Below, piece after piece: positions 25,959 through 35,703 of a DNA stretch of 64,000 nt. Under the pieces are notes generated by a model. That model saw only the letters and a program-made list of their open reading frames with translations, did not search any database and was not told where the DNA came from. Numbering within the stretch: position 1 is the stretch's first letter; each line of letters begins with the position of its first letter. This DNA comes from Tritonibacter mobilis (GTDB taxonomy: Bacteria > Pseudomonadota > Alphaproteobacteria > Rhodobacterales > Rhodobacteraceae): NCBI RefSeq assembly GCF_001681715.1, contig NZ_LNWY01000001.1, positions 124,001 through 188,000 of the forward strand, read 5' to 3'. A program made the translations under genes and the position numbers.

Positions 25959-28013
25959 TCACGCGCCAGAGCCTACACATGTTTTGGGCTGATCAACCTT
26001 CAGCCAGTTCTCAGCGAACTCAGACGCAGCAATGGGACGGCTGAACAAAAAGCCCTGAGCCTCTGTACAACCTAGAGAAATAAGGCGGTCGCGCTGTTCT
26101 CGCGTCTCGACCCCTTCAGCGATGACACTGATATCGAGGCTGCGCCCCATCGCGACGACCGCCGCAACGATGCGGTCATCTTTGGTGTTCTGTGGCAGCG
26201 ATTTGATAAACCGCCGATCAAGCTTGATCCGGTCGATTGGCAAATCCTTCAGCATCGCAAGAGAGGAATATCCGGTCCCAAAATCATCGATAGCCAGTTG
26301 CACACCCATCGTGCGCAGGTCATCCACCGTGCTGAGCGAACTGCGCATCCGCGGGAACAGCGTGGTCTCCAGCACCTCAATCTCCAATAGTGCAAGATCA
26401 ACCTCATGCGCCGCAGCGGTAGCTTTGAGATCGCGGGCAAAATCGGGTGACAGCAGAGTCATCGCGGACATGTTGACCGAGATCTTACCGGGTACGAACC
26501 CGGCCTTTTTCCACCGCTCGATCTGCGCACAAACTTCCTTGGTCACGAACCGGTCGATGGCGGTGGTGAGCCCGGTGTCCAGCGCCAACGGCACAAACCC
26601 TCCCGGCAGCAGCAGTCCCTTTTTAGGATGCTGCCAGCGCAAGAGCGCCTCGGCCCCGATACACTGGCCCGTGCGCAAGTCAACCTGTGGCTGATAGAAC
26701 ATCAGCAGCTCCCCGTCAGAGATGGCCCGGCGCAGATCGTTCTCCATCTGCAGGCTCTCTTCGGAGCGCTGCTCCATATTTTCGGAGTAAAAGCAGACCT
26801 GTCCGCGTCCTTTGGCTTTGGCATGACAAAGCGAGACACCAGCCGCCTGCATCAGATTGCGCTGGCTCGCTCCGTCCTTGGGATATTGCGCGATGCCCAT
26901 GCTGGCACTCAACCGACAGGTCAGCCCATCCACCACCACCTCATCCCCGAGTGCCGCGCTTATGTCATTGGCGACCTGCATCACCATATCGGGGTTGGTG
27001 GCATGTTCGATCAGCAGGATGAACTCATCCCCGCCAATGCGCCCAATGGTGATACCGGTACGCGCAACAGATCGCATCGCATCTGCAAGCCGCTCCAGAA
27101 CGCGGTCGCCAATATCATCACCGAAGATAGAATTTATATCGCGAAACCGGTCAAGATCAATGACGATCAGGGCCATTTGTGTATTCGCAGCCTTGGCACG
27201 CACGATGGCAAATTCCACCTGTGACTTCATCGCGCGTCGGCTCGGCAACCCCGTGAGCGTGTCGCGTAGCCGCGTGTCGATTGCGCCTGTGCGGTTCGGC
27301 GTCGGATGAAAGGACCTGCGCGAGCGAAATTCATAGGTCGACTCTGCATCCGCCACCTCTAGCGCGCGCACAGACAACGTTTCTGTTTCGGGATGCAGAT
27401 CCTCACTCAGCGTGCGGGCTTCGCCGCGCCAGTTTCCCTGTGTCCGCGCCTCCTCCAGTGCGGTGTCCCAAAAACTCTTGCCAAAACCTTTGGCATGGAT
27501 TGACCAGATCGGACGCCCCCGAATTTGCGCCAATGGCAGACCGGCCTCGGATTCAAACTGCCGGTTGGCATCAATCACCCGTGCCTCCGCATCCAAAAGC
27601 GCCATACTGTCCCCTTTGGGTCGGGCTTCGACCGATGTGGGAAACGCCACCGGAGGTGCAGGCCGGGTCTGTCTGACCTGCCGGACACGGCGCACTGCTT
27701 CGGCCAGAATAATCGCGGACACAGCAATGGCGCACAGGATGTAGAGTGTAATCGCCAGCGAAGAGGTCGGCAGTGCCAGCGCGTCGCCAATCGTCATTCC
27801 CGATGCACCAGGGTGATTTTCCGCCGCGTCAGGCCCCCGCAAGCCAGATCTGAAAACGATGCCCTGCTCTGTGTTCATACTGGTTTGGGCGAGACTGTTG
27901 CGTGCAGAAATGACCACAGCCACAAAGGCCACGCAGCATCTGGAGCAAACAATAGCGATGAGGCCGGAGACCGGGCTCCGCATCGTCCGTTGCTGCTCTT
28001 TGCTGCAAAGCAT
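25959..28013 (-). CDS. Membrane-linked GGDEF-EAL cyclic-di-GMP protein
   Basis: 684 residues. Hydrophobic segments lie near 17-42 and 87-107, then a PAS-like stretch (about 135-235), a GGDEF domain with intact GGDEF at 327-331, and an EAL domain with EALLR at 455-459, 'DDFGTGYSS', 'DRIKLD' and 'EGVET'. Both synthase and phosphodiesterase signatures are kept, so it may make or break c-di-GMP depending on its input. The ATG at 28013 follows AGGAGGAGGG. It stands alone between the TRAP cluster and the sulfatase. Its signal is unknown. Confidence 0.92.
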   Translation of the reverse strand: MLCSKEQQRTMRSPVSGLIAIVCSRCCVAFVAVVISARNSLAQTSMNTEQGIVFRSGLRGPDAAENHPGASGMTIGDALALPTSSLAITLYILCAIAVSAIILAEAVRRVRQVRQTRPAPPVAFPTSVEARPKGDSMALLDAEARVIDANRQFESEAGLPLAQIRGRPIWSIHAKGFGKSFWDTALEEARTQGNWRGEARTLSEDLHPETETLSVRALEVADAESTYEFRSRRSFHPTPNRTGAIDTRLRDTLTGLPSRRAMKSQVEFAIVRAKAANTQMALIVIDLDRFRDINSIFGDDIGDRVLERLADAMRSVARTGITIGRIGGDEFILLIEHATNPDMVMQVANDISAALGDEVVVDGLTCRLSASMGIAQYPKDGASQRNLMQAAGVSLCHAKAKGRGQVCFYSENMEQRSEESLQMENDLRRAISDGELLMFYQPQVDLRTGQCIGAEALLRWQHPKKGLLLPGGFVPLALDTGLTTAIDRFVTKEVCAQIERWKKAGFVPGKISVNMSAMTLLSPDFARDLKATAAAHEVDLALLEIEVLETTLFPRMRSSLSTVDDLRTMGVQLAIDDFGTGYSSLAMLKDLPIDRIKLDRRFIKSLPQNTKDDRIVAAVVAMGRSLDISVIAEGVETREQRDRLISLGCTEAQGFLFSRPIAASEFAENWLKVDQPKTCVGSGA

Positions 28014-28188
28014 TGGACCCTCCTCCTGTTATTTCAATAGCCTAGCACTCGCGCGCACTCTGTCAACTGGAGGTTGACCGTTAAATTACCGCAAACACTT
28101 ACTCTCTGCCTGTAGCCCATCACCATTTGTAGCGAGTGCGCCGATCCCGCAGGCCAACACAAGCGGCTGTAATTCAGTTCAATTGATT

Positions 28189-28210
28189 TTATTGACTGAT
28201 GAGTCAATAA
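28189..28210. promoter_or_regulatory. Palindromic operator upstream of choline sulfatase
   Basis: Perfect 9-base arms TTATTGACT and AGTCAATAA surround GATG, about 90 bases before betC. Length and symmetry fit a TetR-type repressor such as BetI, which controls choline genes in many bacteria. No such regulator is encoded in the window, so it would act from elsewhere. Confidence 0.5.
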
Positions 28211-28298
28211 AAGACTACCCTGCGCGCAAACCACCCCGGTTCGCCCCTCTCATGGGCTACGGTGCGTGGCGTGTACTGCCAATCCAAGGACACCCTCA

Positions 28299-29813
28299 AT
28301 GACATCGCCAAACATCCTGATTTTTATGGTCGACCAGCTGAACGGAACGCTGTTCCCGGATGGCCCGGCGGATTGGCTGCACGCACCGAATATGAAAGCG
28401 CTCGCTGCGCGCTCCACCCGGTTTCAGAACTGCTACACAGCCAGCCCGCTGTGCGCACCGGGACGGGCGAGCTTTATGTCCGGGCAGCTCCCCTCTGCGA
28501 CCGGCGTCTACGACAACGCGGCGGAGTTTGCCTCTTCCATACCAACCTACGCGCATCATCTGCGGCGAGCGGGCTATTACACCTGCCTTTCGGGCAAAAT
28601 GCACTTTGTCGGCCCTGATCAACTGCACGGATTTGAAGAACGCCTGACCACCGATATCTACCCACCGGATTTCGGCTGGACGCCGGATTATCGCAAACCC
28701 GGCGAGCGGATCGACTGGTGGTATCACAACATGGGGTCCGTCACCGGCGCCGGTGTCGCAGAAATTTCCAATCAGATGGAATTTGACGACGAGGTCGCCT
28801 TTCACGCCACCCAGAAAATCTATGATCTGGCACGCGGCAAAGACGACCGCCCCTGGTGTCTGACCGTCAGCTTCACGCATCCCCATGACCCATATGTGAC
28901 CCGCAAGAAATACTGGGATCTTTATGAGGACTGCGACCATCTGATGCCCGAGGTTGGCGACCTCGGCTATGACAATCAGGACCCACATTCAAAACGGATT
29001 TTTGATGCCAACGACTGGCGCAACTTTGACATCACCGACGAAGATATCCGCCGCTCCCGCCGTGCCTACTTTGGCAATATCTCTTATCTCGACGACAAAA
29101 TCGGAGAGGTCATGGAGGCCCTTCGGGGCACGCGACAGGACAAGGATACAATCATCCTGTTTGTCTCTGACCACGGCGACATGCTGGGCGAGCGCGGCCT
29201 GTGGTTCAAAATGAGCTTCTACGAGGGATCTTCGCGGGTGCCGATGATGATCTCCGCCCCCCATATGGCCCCCGGACTGGTTACTGATCCGGTTTCCAAC
29301 ATCGACGTCTGCCCGACGCTTTGCGATCTGGCGGGGGTCAGCATGGAAGAGGTGATGCCCTGGACCGCAGGCGAGAGTCTTGTGTCCCTTGGTCAAGGTG
29401 AGACACGCACAACTCCGGTCGCGATGGAATATGCAGCAGAGGCATCTTATGCCCCGATGGTGTCGCTCCGGTCTGGGCAATACAAGCTCAACCTTTGCAC
29501 GCTCGACCCTGACCAGTTGTTTGATCTGGAAGCGGACCCACACGAACGCATAAACCTCGCCGATGACCCGCGCCATGCTGAGGCCTACGCAGAGCTCAAG
29601 GCGATTGCAGCAGAGCGTTGGAATCTGGAGCGTTTCGACGCCGACGTGCGCGCCAGTCAGGCCCGGCGCTGGGTGGTGTATGAGGCCTTGCGTCAGGGGG
29701 GGTATTTCCCTTGGGACTATCAACCTCTGCAAAAAGCCTCAGAACGCTACATGCGCAACCACATGGATCTCAACATCGTGGAAGACGCTGCCCGTTTCCC
29801 GCGTGGAGAATAG
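28299..29813 (+). CDS. betC: Choline-sulfatase
   Basis: A 504-residue type I sulfatase. The formylglycine motif is C52-A-P-G-R56 within 'TASPLCAPGRASFMSGQLPS'. Metal ligands include D12-Q13 near the N-terminus and 'FVSDHGDMLGERG'. The 'ATGVYDNAAEF' stretch and a C-terminal 'QARRWVVYEALRQGGYFPWDYQP' are characteristic of choline-sulfatase rather than aryl-sulfatases. It should release choline and sulfate from choline-O-sulfate in the cytoplasm (no signal peptide). The ATG at 28299 is chosen over an upstream in-frame start because the family sequence begins there. No betA, betB, betI or transporter accompanies it. Confidence 0.88.
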   Translation: MTSPNILIFMVDQLNGTLFPDGPADWLHAPNMKALAARSTRFQNCYTASPLCAPGRASFMSGQLPSATGVYDNAAEFASSIPTYAHHLRRAGYYTCLSGKMHFVGPDQLHGFEERLTTDIYPPDFGWTPDYRKPGERIDWWYHNMGSVTGAGVAEISNQMEFDDEVAFHATQKIYDLARGKDDRPWCLTVSFTHPHDPYVTRKKYWDLYEDCDHLMPEVGDLGYDNQDPHSKRIFDANDWRNFDITDEDIRRSRRAYFGNISYLDDKIGEVMEALRGTRQDKDTIILFVSDHGDMLGERGLWFKMSFYEGSSRVPMMISAPHMAPGLVTDPVSNIDVCPTLCDLAGVSMEEVMPWTAGESLVSLGQGETRTTPVAMEYAAEASYAPMVSLRSGQYKLNLCTLDPDQLFDLEADPHERINLADDPRHAEAYAELKAIAAERWNLERFDADVRASQARRWVVYEALRQGGYFPWDYQPLQKASERYMRNHMDLNIVEDAARFPRGE

Positions 29814-29847
29814 AGACCGGATCACCCCGGCATGTTCCATACCGCGC

Positions 29848-29868
29848 CCTGCCCCACTTCGGGGCAGG
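29848..29868. terminator. Hairpin between convergent betC and the class II aldolase
   Basis: Perfect 8-base arms CCTGCCCC and GGGGCAGG have a 5-base loop. It lies 34 bases after the betC stop and 15 after the aldolase stop on the other strand. There is no long T run, so it may be a weak bidirectional terminator. Confidence 0.65.
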
Positions 29869-29882
29869 ATGCAGTTATCGCA

Positions 29883-31124
29883 TTACTTGCGCAGCTTCGC
29901 CTGCTCCAGCGACCAGTATTCCATGTCGAACAGATCCGCCTCTGAGATTGGCGTGAAGCGCTTGTAATCCTCTGCGGCATTCACGATCCGTGCGGTTTGT
30001 TCATACAGATCCCCCGCAATACGCGCCGCCTTTTCATTGGCACCAAGGCCAAAGATCCCGACCCCCGGCACCAGTACACCACGCGGCAGCGGGTCCAGCA
30101 TGACTTTCGGCTCTGCCGCGTTGGGAGCATTGCGGTTGAAATACCCCGCGTATTCATCCGCATAAGCCTCAAGTGCTAAATCGATTTCTGGTCGCCCGGC
30201 ACCTTCGGTTAGGATCATGGCGAAGGGCTTGATGCGAATAACATGGTCCGGAGTCGCAGTGCCACGGCGCGACAACTCGGCCAGATTTGGACGCGCCAAA
30301 TAGGTGCGGATCGATGGGCTTGAACGAAAATCAATCGCCGGTTCCGCTCCCAACGCGCCCCCTGCCGCCAGTGCGGCGCGCAACGTGTCTGCCAGCGGCT
30401 GCGGCATCATGCGGTCGGTCTGCTCAGGGCCCGGCACTGTAATGCCCCGCCCAGCCAGATAAGCCTCAGCCAGTGTGACAAACTCAATCATCAGCTCATA
30501 ACTGGCCTGCGCGGTATCCGCAAAGGTGAAGAGACCATGCTGTTCGAGCCACAACCCCTCAACCGACGGGTCGCGCGCCAGTGCATCCTTGCAGGCATGG
30601 CTGAGTTGGTAGCCCGGCATAACATAGGGAACAAACCCGACGCGATCGCCGTATATTTCCGCGACGATCGTCTCCATGTCTTGCTGATCCGCCAAGGCCA
30701 GGATCGCGGTCGCATGCGTGTGATCCACAAAGGCATGTGGCATATAGGCATGCAGCAGCGCCTCAATCGACGGGTTGGGTGCAGTCTGATCCAACAGGTA
30801 ACGCCGCAGATAAGCCACCATGTCCTCATCCGACATATGTGCGACATCGCGAGTCTTCAGCAGCGGCTCAAGCCACATAGCAGGAAGTCCCGGCGCCTCA
30901 ATATCGCCGAGATCCCAGCCGGAGCCTTTGACATGAATGATCGCGCCACCTTCAGCGTCGGGGATCTTCACAGAGGTATTGCCTCCGCCATGCAGCACCA
31001 GATCGGGGTCCTGACCAATCAGGCGCGAAGTGTAGACCCGCAGGCCGAGTGCTGCAGGCTGACCTTGCGCCTGTGCTGCATCGATGAAGTGTTGTGCCTC
31101 GGTGTCATTCCATCTGGACTGCAT
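29883..31124 (-). CDS. Class II aldolase (RhaD-like), stand-alone aldolase domain in the lsr operon
   Basis: A 413-residue class II aldolase/adducin protein: 'LVLHGGGNTSVK' (phosphate-binding loop), 'FVDHTHATAILAL' with the zinc H-x-H pair, and 'LEQHGLFTFADTA' with the third histidine. It matches the aldolase half of bifunctional aldolase/short-chain dehydrogenase proteins and stops cleanly ('YWSLEQAKLRK') where the dehydrogenase would begin. It is last in the leftward lsrACDB operon, 68 bp after lsrB, at the position where enterobacteria have lsrF. It may cleave phosphorylated AI-2 breakdown product to a triose phosphate. Family firm, substrate inferred. Confidence 0.8.
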   Translation of the reverse strand: MQSRWNDTEAQHFIDAAQAQGQPAALGLRVYTSRLIGQDPDLVLHGGGNTSVKIPDAEGGAIIHVKGSGWDLGDIEAPGLPAMWLEPLLKTRDVAHMSDEDMVAYLRRYLLDQTAPNPSIEALLHAYMPHAFVDHTHATAILALADQQDMETIVAEIYGDRVGFVPYVMPGYQLSHACKDALARDPSVEGLWLEQHGLFTFADTAQASYELMIEFVTLAEAYLAGRGITVPGPEQTDRMMPQPLADTLRAALAAGGALGAEPAIDFRSSPSIRTYLARPNLAELSRRGTATPDHVIRIKPFAMILTEGAGRPEIDLALEAYADEYAGYFNRNAPNAAEPKVMLDPLPRGVLVPGVGIFGLGANEKAARIAGDLYEQTARIVNAAEDYKRFTPISEADLFDMEYWSLEQAKLRK

Positions 31125-31146
31125 ATCGGTTTCCCTGAACGTCTGT

Positions 31147-31171
31147 GCAGGGACGCATGATGCGCCCCTGC
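31147..31171 (-). promoter_or_regulatory. Hairpin between lsrB and the aldolase gene
   Basis: GCAGGG and CCCTGC arms, extended inward by CGC/GCG after one A-C mismatch, lie in the 68-base gap after lsrB. No T run follows. It probably stabilises the upstream lsrB message and lowers expression of the enzyme gene. Confidence 0.5.
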
Positions 31172-31192
31172 TGGTTGATTGTCTGATTGTGA

Positions 31193-32209
31193 TCAGAAGT
31201 CGAAGTTGTCGATGTTTTCTGCGGTGAAGACGGTGCGTTCGGGCAGCAGGACGATGCCATTGCCCTCGGCCTCGTATTCGTAGCCTTGCACGGAGTTCGG
31301 CGAAACCTCGACCGGTCCGATCCCGGCAACGTCGATCTTATCCCCCACGTTGAGGGGGCCGTTTGCCAGCACATGCGCCGCCACGGCCACCGAAATCGCA
31401 CCCTGCTGGGTCACATCCCAGAGGCCAAACCGCTCAACCGTGCCGCGCTTCACATAGGGGCGCATCACGTTGGGGGTCGAAAAGCCCACAATGGTCACAT
31501 CGCCACCACGCTCCAGATTCTCAGCGGCCTGCGCAGAGGCTGGAAGCGCGTTAGCGTCGGGCGCGATGATCACATCAAGATCGGGATAGGCCGACAGAAT
31601 GCTCTCTGCAGTTTGCAGCGATTTCTGTGCGTCATTGTACCCATATTGCGTGGTCACGACCTCCCAGCCGGGGTGCTCGGCGGCAATCTTTGCCTTGGCC
31701 GCTTCGGCCCATGCGTTCTGATCCGTCACGGTCGGTGAGGAATAGAAAAACGCCACCTTGGCCTTTTCTTTGCCCTCCACGCCGTCATTGGCCATATCCA
31801 CCAACAGGCCACCCAGTTGTTCGGGCGTACCTTGGTTTACATAATAGGAGCGGCATTCCGGGTTCACGTCGGAATCCCATGTCATCACCAATACGTCCCG
31901 CGCCATCGCCTGCTTCAGCGCCGGGCACAGACCGTCGGGTGAAACCGACGACAGGATCACCGCCCCATAGCCCTGATTGACGAAGTTGTTGACGAATTGC
32001 ACCTGACCGGAAACGCTTGGCTCGGTGGGACCATCATAGGTGACGTTGACGCCTAGCTTCTCTCCCATCTCCACCGCGCCGTTGCCGCCGGACGTAAAGA
32101 ACCCGACGCCGACGAGCTTGGGAACAAAGGCAATATCATCCGCCGTTGCAGCAGTGGTCATCATCAGGCCTGCGGCCAGTGTGCTGAGCAGCTTTGCTGT
32201 TGTTTTCAT
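31193..32209 (-). CDS. lsrB: AI-2 periplasmic binding protein LsrB
   Basis: 338 residues with a signal peptide (about 1-23, ending 'TTAATA'). The residues that hold AI-2 in characterised LsrB proteins are all present at matching spacing: K31 ('[11 protein letters not shown]'), D112 ('TWDSDV'), D163-Q164 ('TVTDQNAW'), P217 and A219 ('IIAPDANAL'). This distinguishes it from rhamnose- or ribose-binding relatives. The ATG at 32209 is chosen over an in-frame ATG 18 bases upstream because GGAGGAAACC fits it and the signal peptide begins there. It delivers AI-2 to the LsrACD importer. Confidence 0.92.
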   Translation of the reverse strand: MKTTAKLLSTLAAGLMMTTAATADDIAFVPKLVGVGFFTSGGNGAVEMGEKLGVNVTYDGPTEPSVSGQVQFVNNFVNQGYGAVILSSVSPDGLCPALKQAMARDVLVMTWDSDVNPECRSYYVNQGTPEQLGGLLVDMANDGVEGKEKAKVAFFYSSPTVTDQNAWAEAAKAKIAAEHPGWEVVTTQYGYNDAQKSLQTAESILSAYPDLDVIIAPDANALPASAQAAENLERGGDVTIVGFSTPNVMRPYVKRGTVERFGLWDVTQQGAISVAVAAHVLANGPLNVGDKIDVAGIGPVEVSPNSVQGYEYEAEGNGIVLLPERTVFTAENIDNFDF

Positions 32210-32244
32210 TTTGGTTTCCTCCTCCATTGGAACCTGTGCCCGGC

Positions 32245-33228
32245 TCAGTTGGCCTGTGCCGCGCGCTCCGGTAAAAACTCTCGCAGCAGCGCAGCCCCAT
32301 GGCGCAGCGCAACGACGAGAACCAGCAGCGCCCCGGACAGCGCGCTGGAAATCTGGCTGGGGACACCGCTCATTTGCAGGCCCTGTTGCAGATATCCGAT
32401 GATGAATGTGGCGATGACCGTGCCCAGCACAGATCCCTTGCCGCCATAGATGGACGCACCACCCAGAACGGCTGCGGTGATTGCAGGCAGCAGCGTCGCA
32501 CTGCCCAGATCCACCCGCGCCGAGCCAAAGTAGGCTGACAGCATTATCCCGGCGAGTGCCGCCGCAAGACCGGTCAGCACATATGTCATAAGCTGCACCC
32601 GAAACACCGGCATGCCAGAATGGCGCGCGGCATTCTCATTGAGACCGATCTGGAAAACCAGACGCCCAAATCGGGTCAGATGCAGCAACACCAGCAGCAC
32701 CGCCGCAAAGCACAGGAAGACAAAGAGCGGCATCGGCAGGCCCATCACCTGCGCATAACCAAGCGCTGTGAACCCCGCCGGAAAACCGCCGATCCCCTCA
32801 TAGCCATTGGCACCTACAACACCAGACAGAACGGTCGCGGCGCCCGAAAACATGTAGAGTGACCCCAGCGTCACCACGAGCGGCTGCAACCGCGTCAACC
32901 GGATGATGGTGGCGTTCAAAACACCTGCTAGCGCGCCGGTCGCAAAGCCCACCAGCAGCGACAGGGGCAAAGGCAGACCAAAGAAGTTAGCAATCCCAAA
33001 TGCAATCGCAGCAAGCCCCACGGTAGAGGCAAAGCTCACATCGATGCCACCTGCGATAATCACCAGCGTCAACGGCACTGCCACGATGCCAACCTGCACA
33101 AAGTCCGAGGTTCCAAACAACAAAGAGCTGGGACGCAGGAAGCGCGGGTTGATCATGCCAAAGATCAGAAGTTCGACCACCAGAATGGCCAGCAGGAGCA
33201 CCTCCCACCGCATCACATAGCGTTTCAT
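32245..33228 (-). CDS. lsrD: AI-2 ABC transporter permease LsrD
   Basis: A 327-residue sugar-type (BPD_transp_2) permease with eight to ten hydrophobic segments, including '[24 protein letters not shown]' (two parts) and '[21 protein letters not shown]', the GG-containing loop that touches the ATPase. Its ATG overlaps the lsrC stop (ATGA) and 35 bp separate it from lsrB. The order lsrA-C-D-B is the same as in enterobacterial lsr operons. Confidence 0.88.
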   Translation of the reverse strand: MKRYVMRWEVLLLAILVVELLIFGMINPRFLRPSSLLFGTSDFVQVGIVAVPLTLVIIAGGIDVSFASTVGLAAIAFGIANFFGLPLPLSLLVGFATGALAGVLNATIIRLTRLQPLVVTLGSLYMFSGAATVLSGVVGANGYEGIGGFPAGFTALGYAQVMGLPMPLFVFLCFAAVLLVLLHLTRFGRLVFQIGLNENAARHSGMPVFRVQLMTYVLTGLAAALAGIMLSAYFGSARVDLGSATLLPAITAAVLGGASIYGGKGSVLGTVIATFIIGYLQQGLQMSGVPSQISSALSGALLVLVVALRHGAALLREFLPERAAQAN

Positions 33229-34235
33229 GCTGCGTCCTCCAGCGGGCGGGATTTCTGCTCGGCCTGGCTGCCGCGGCGATAGCGCGCAGCCCTGTCACGT
33301 GCTTCAAGTGCGATACGCAGCCGCCCGTCGATCAACAAAACGCCCAACAGCATCGCGCCGCCAATCAGGTCGTTCCAGTAGGCCGGTATTTTCAGGAACA
33401 CGAGAGAGGTGTCGATCGAGGTGAAAAAGATCACGCCGATGACCACACCACCAACAGAACCAACCCCGCCCAGCAGGCTGATCCCTCCCAGCACCAGTGC
33501 CGCAATCGCGCGCAGTTCAATCCCGTTTCCGGCCTGATTGGGGACAAACCCGATCTGCGCCGCAAAGGTGATGCCCGCCAGCGCATACATCGCCCCCGCC
33601 CAGGTAAAGGCCAAAAGCTCAATGCGGCGCACCGGCAACCCAAGATGACGGGCGGCTTCGCGATTGTCTCCCGTCACCATCACCCAGCGCCCGCGCCTGC
33701 TGCGCAGAAACCACCAGACCGCCACGATCACCAACGCCGTGATGATCCCCATGATGGACAGCCCGCCAAAGGACTTTGCACCCAGAGACTTAAGCGCTTC
33801 GGGCAGTTCCTCGATCCACTCGCCTCCGGTCGTAATCAGCATGACACCGCGAAAGAGGCCAAGCGTGCCCAGTGTCGCCACAATCGAGGGCACACCGAGG
33901 CCCGCCACCAGCAGGCCATTCACAACCCCGGCAAAGATCCCGGCTCCAAGCGCAAATCCAAGCGCCAGAGGCAGCGCGAACCCATCATTGAGCGCCAAGC
34001 CCAGCACCACCGCCGAGAGCCCGAGGATTGAACCGCCCGAGACATCGATATTGCGCGTGAGGATCACTGGGAAGATCCCCAATGCAACCAGCATCAGCAC
34101 CAACCCATTGGACCAGATGATGGTGGCCGTCCCCGCCGACAAGAAACCGGGAGCTGCCAGCCCGACAAGCGACAGCACAGCCACCGTCACAAGGAACAGA
34201 GTTGCGACACGGTCGCGGGCGATCCGTTCAAGCAT
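33225..34235 (-). CDS. lsrC: AI-2 ABC transporter permease LsrC
   Basis: A 336-residue sugar-type permease: 'GIFPVILTRNIDVSGGSILGLSAVVL', 'IVATLGTLGLFRGVML' and 'AALVLGGISLLGGVGSVGGVVIGV'. The ATG at 34235 is preferred to a start 28 codons upstream, as it begins in the last codons of lsrA (8-base overlap) and gives a normal permease N-terminus. It pairs with LsrD in the membrane. A C-terminal Arg-rich cytoplasmic tail of about 30 residues is present. Confidence 0.88.
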   Translation of the reverse strand: MLERIARDRVATLFLVTVAVLSLVGLAAPGFLSAGTATIIWSNGLVLMLVALGIFPVILTRNIDVSGGSILGLSAVVLGLALNDGFALPLALGFALGAGIFAGVVNGLLVAGLGVPSIVATLGTLGLFRGVMLITTGGEWIEELPEALKSLGAKSFGGLSIMGIITALVIVAVWWFLRSRRGRWVMVTGDNREAARHLGLPVRRIELLAFTWAGAMYALAGITFAAQIGFVPNQAGNGIELRAIAALVLGGISLLGGVGSVGGVVIGVIFFTSIDTSLVFLKIPAYWNDLIGGAMLLGVLLIDGRLRIALEARDRAARYRRGSQAEQKSRPLEDAA

Positions 34236-35703
34236 GCTCAACCTCCCGAGCTTCAAAGGCCAGTTGTGAAATTTCATCCGTGGTTGCCCCACCCGGCAAC
34301 TCACCCGCCAGATGCCCACCGGCCATCACGGCAATGCGATCAGACAGACGTACAACCTCGTCAAAATCCGATGAGATCAGCAATACGGAGGTTCCTTGCG
34401 CCGCAAGCTCCTCGATGATGCGATAAATATCGTTGCGCGCACCCACGTCGACGCCACGGGTGGGTTCATCAAGGATCAATAGTTTCGGCTCAGCCACGAG
34501 ACATTTGGCCAGCAGAACCTTTTGCTGATTGCCGCCAGAGAGGCTCCCTGCAGGCTGATCCGGGCTGGCGCATTTGATCCCGAGCATCTCGCGATACCGC
34601 GCAAAGCGTTTGCGTTCGGTGCCGGGCCTCAAGAAGAACGGCAGCCGGTCATAGACAAAGGACGACGCGTTCCAAAACAGCGGTGCCTCAAGGAACAAGC
34701 CATATTGCTGGCGGTCTTCACTCAGATGCACGATGCCCTGACGTACCGCGTCGCTGGGCGAGTTTGCGCGAAACATCTGCCCCTCTAGCATGACGTCACC
34801 GCAAGTGCGGGGGCGCAACCCGACGAGGGTTTCAGCGAGTTCCGTGCGCCCAGCCCCGACCACGCCGGTCAGCCCAAGCACCTCACCGCGGCGCACATCA
34901 AACGAAATATCGACAAAGCCCTCTCCGCTGAGCGCATCCAACGCCAGCACCGCCTCGCTTGAGGTTTGCCGCCCCGCCCCACGCGCCTCAAGCTCGGTCA
35001 CACCGGGGCTCATTGCGGTAAGGATATCGCTGTCAGTGCTCTGATCCATGTTTGCGCTCAGCACCACATTGCCATCACGCAGCACGGTGATCCGGTCGCA
35101 GACTGCGCGCAGCTCATGCAATTTGTGGGAAATAAAAACCAGCCCGTGCCCTGCGGCCCGCAACCCCTGCATACGCGCAAACAAGGTCTGAACCTCATGC
35201 GGTGTAAGCGCCGAAGTCGGCTCGTCCAGGATCAGAACTTTCGCCTCACGCACAAGGCCACGCAGGATTTCCACGATCTGACGATCCGCGATTTCCAGCG
35301 TCGCAGCTTTGGTTTCGGGCGACAGCGACACACCGATCTGTGCAATCAGCTCCTGAACCCGTGCGCGATAGGCAGCGGCAGGTTTAGGCAAGCCGATGCA
35401 GATATTTTCAAGCACCGACTGGTTCGGAAAGATATGTGCCTCCTGTGGCACCAGATAGAGCCCCATCGCCAAGGCCTGCGCTGGGGTCGCCGGCACCAAT
35501 GGTGCGTCCGCAATCCGCACGTCGCCCCCGCTGGCCTGCACCAGACCTGCAAGGATTTTCATAAGCGTGGATTTGCCCGCGCCATTTCCTCCCAACAGCG
35601 CATGAATTTCCCCGGCACGCACCGAGAAATTCACCCGCTTCAGCACCGGGATGCCAGCGTAGCTCTTTGACACAGAGTCCAGCTCTGCAAGCACAGGTTC
35701 CAT
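34228..35703 (-). CDS. lsrA: AI-2 ABC transporter ATPase LsrA
   Basis: A 491-residue double-ABC ATPase of the sugar type. First domain: Walker A 'GGNGAGKSTLMKIL', Walker B 'VLILDEPTSALT'. Second domain: a degenerate 'GVVGAGRTELAETL' loop, signature 'LSGGNQQKVLLAKCL' and 'LLILDEPTRGVDVGA'. The degenerate second Walker A is normal for this family. First gene of the leftward lsr operon; ATG at 35703 preceded by a GGAGG. The 241-base gap to lsrR carries the likely LsrR sites. Confidence 0.9.
   Translation of the reverse strand: MEPVLAELDSVSKSYAGIPVLKRVNFSVRAGEIHALLGGNGAGKSTLMKILAGLVQASGGDVRIADAPLVPATPAQALAMGLYLVPQEAHIFPNQSVLENICIGLPKPAAAYRARVQELIAQIGVSLSPETKAATLEIADRQIVEILRGLVREAKVLILDEPTSALTPHEVQTLFARMQGLRAAGHGLVFISHKLHELRAVCDRITVLRDGNVVLSANMDQSTDSDILTAMSPGVTELEARGAGRQTSSEAVLALDALSGEGFVDISFDVRRGEVLGLTGVVGAGRTELAETLVGLRPRTCGDVMLEGQMFRANSPSDAVRQGIVHLSEDRQQYGLFLEAPLFWNASSFVYDRLPFFLRPGTERKRFARYREMLGIKCASPDQPAGSLSGGNQQKVLLAKCLVAEPKLLILDEPTRGVDVGARNDIYRIIEELAAQGTSVLLISSDFDEVVRLSDRIAVMAGGHLAGELPGGATTDEISQLAFEAREVEHA

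Noticed and set aside
29883-31124. Considered the class II aldolase to be a truncated pseudogene of the bifunctional aldolase/dehydrogenase
   Set aside because: It ends exactly at the domain boundary with a stop and a following hairpin. All metal ligands are kept and no dehydrogenase remnant follows, so a genuine stand-alone enzyme is more likely.
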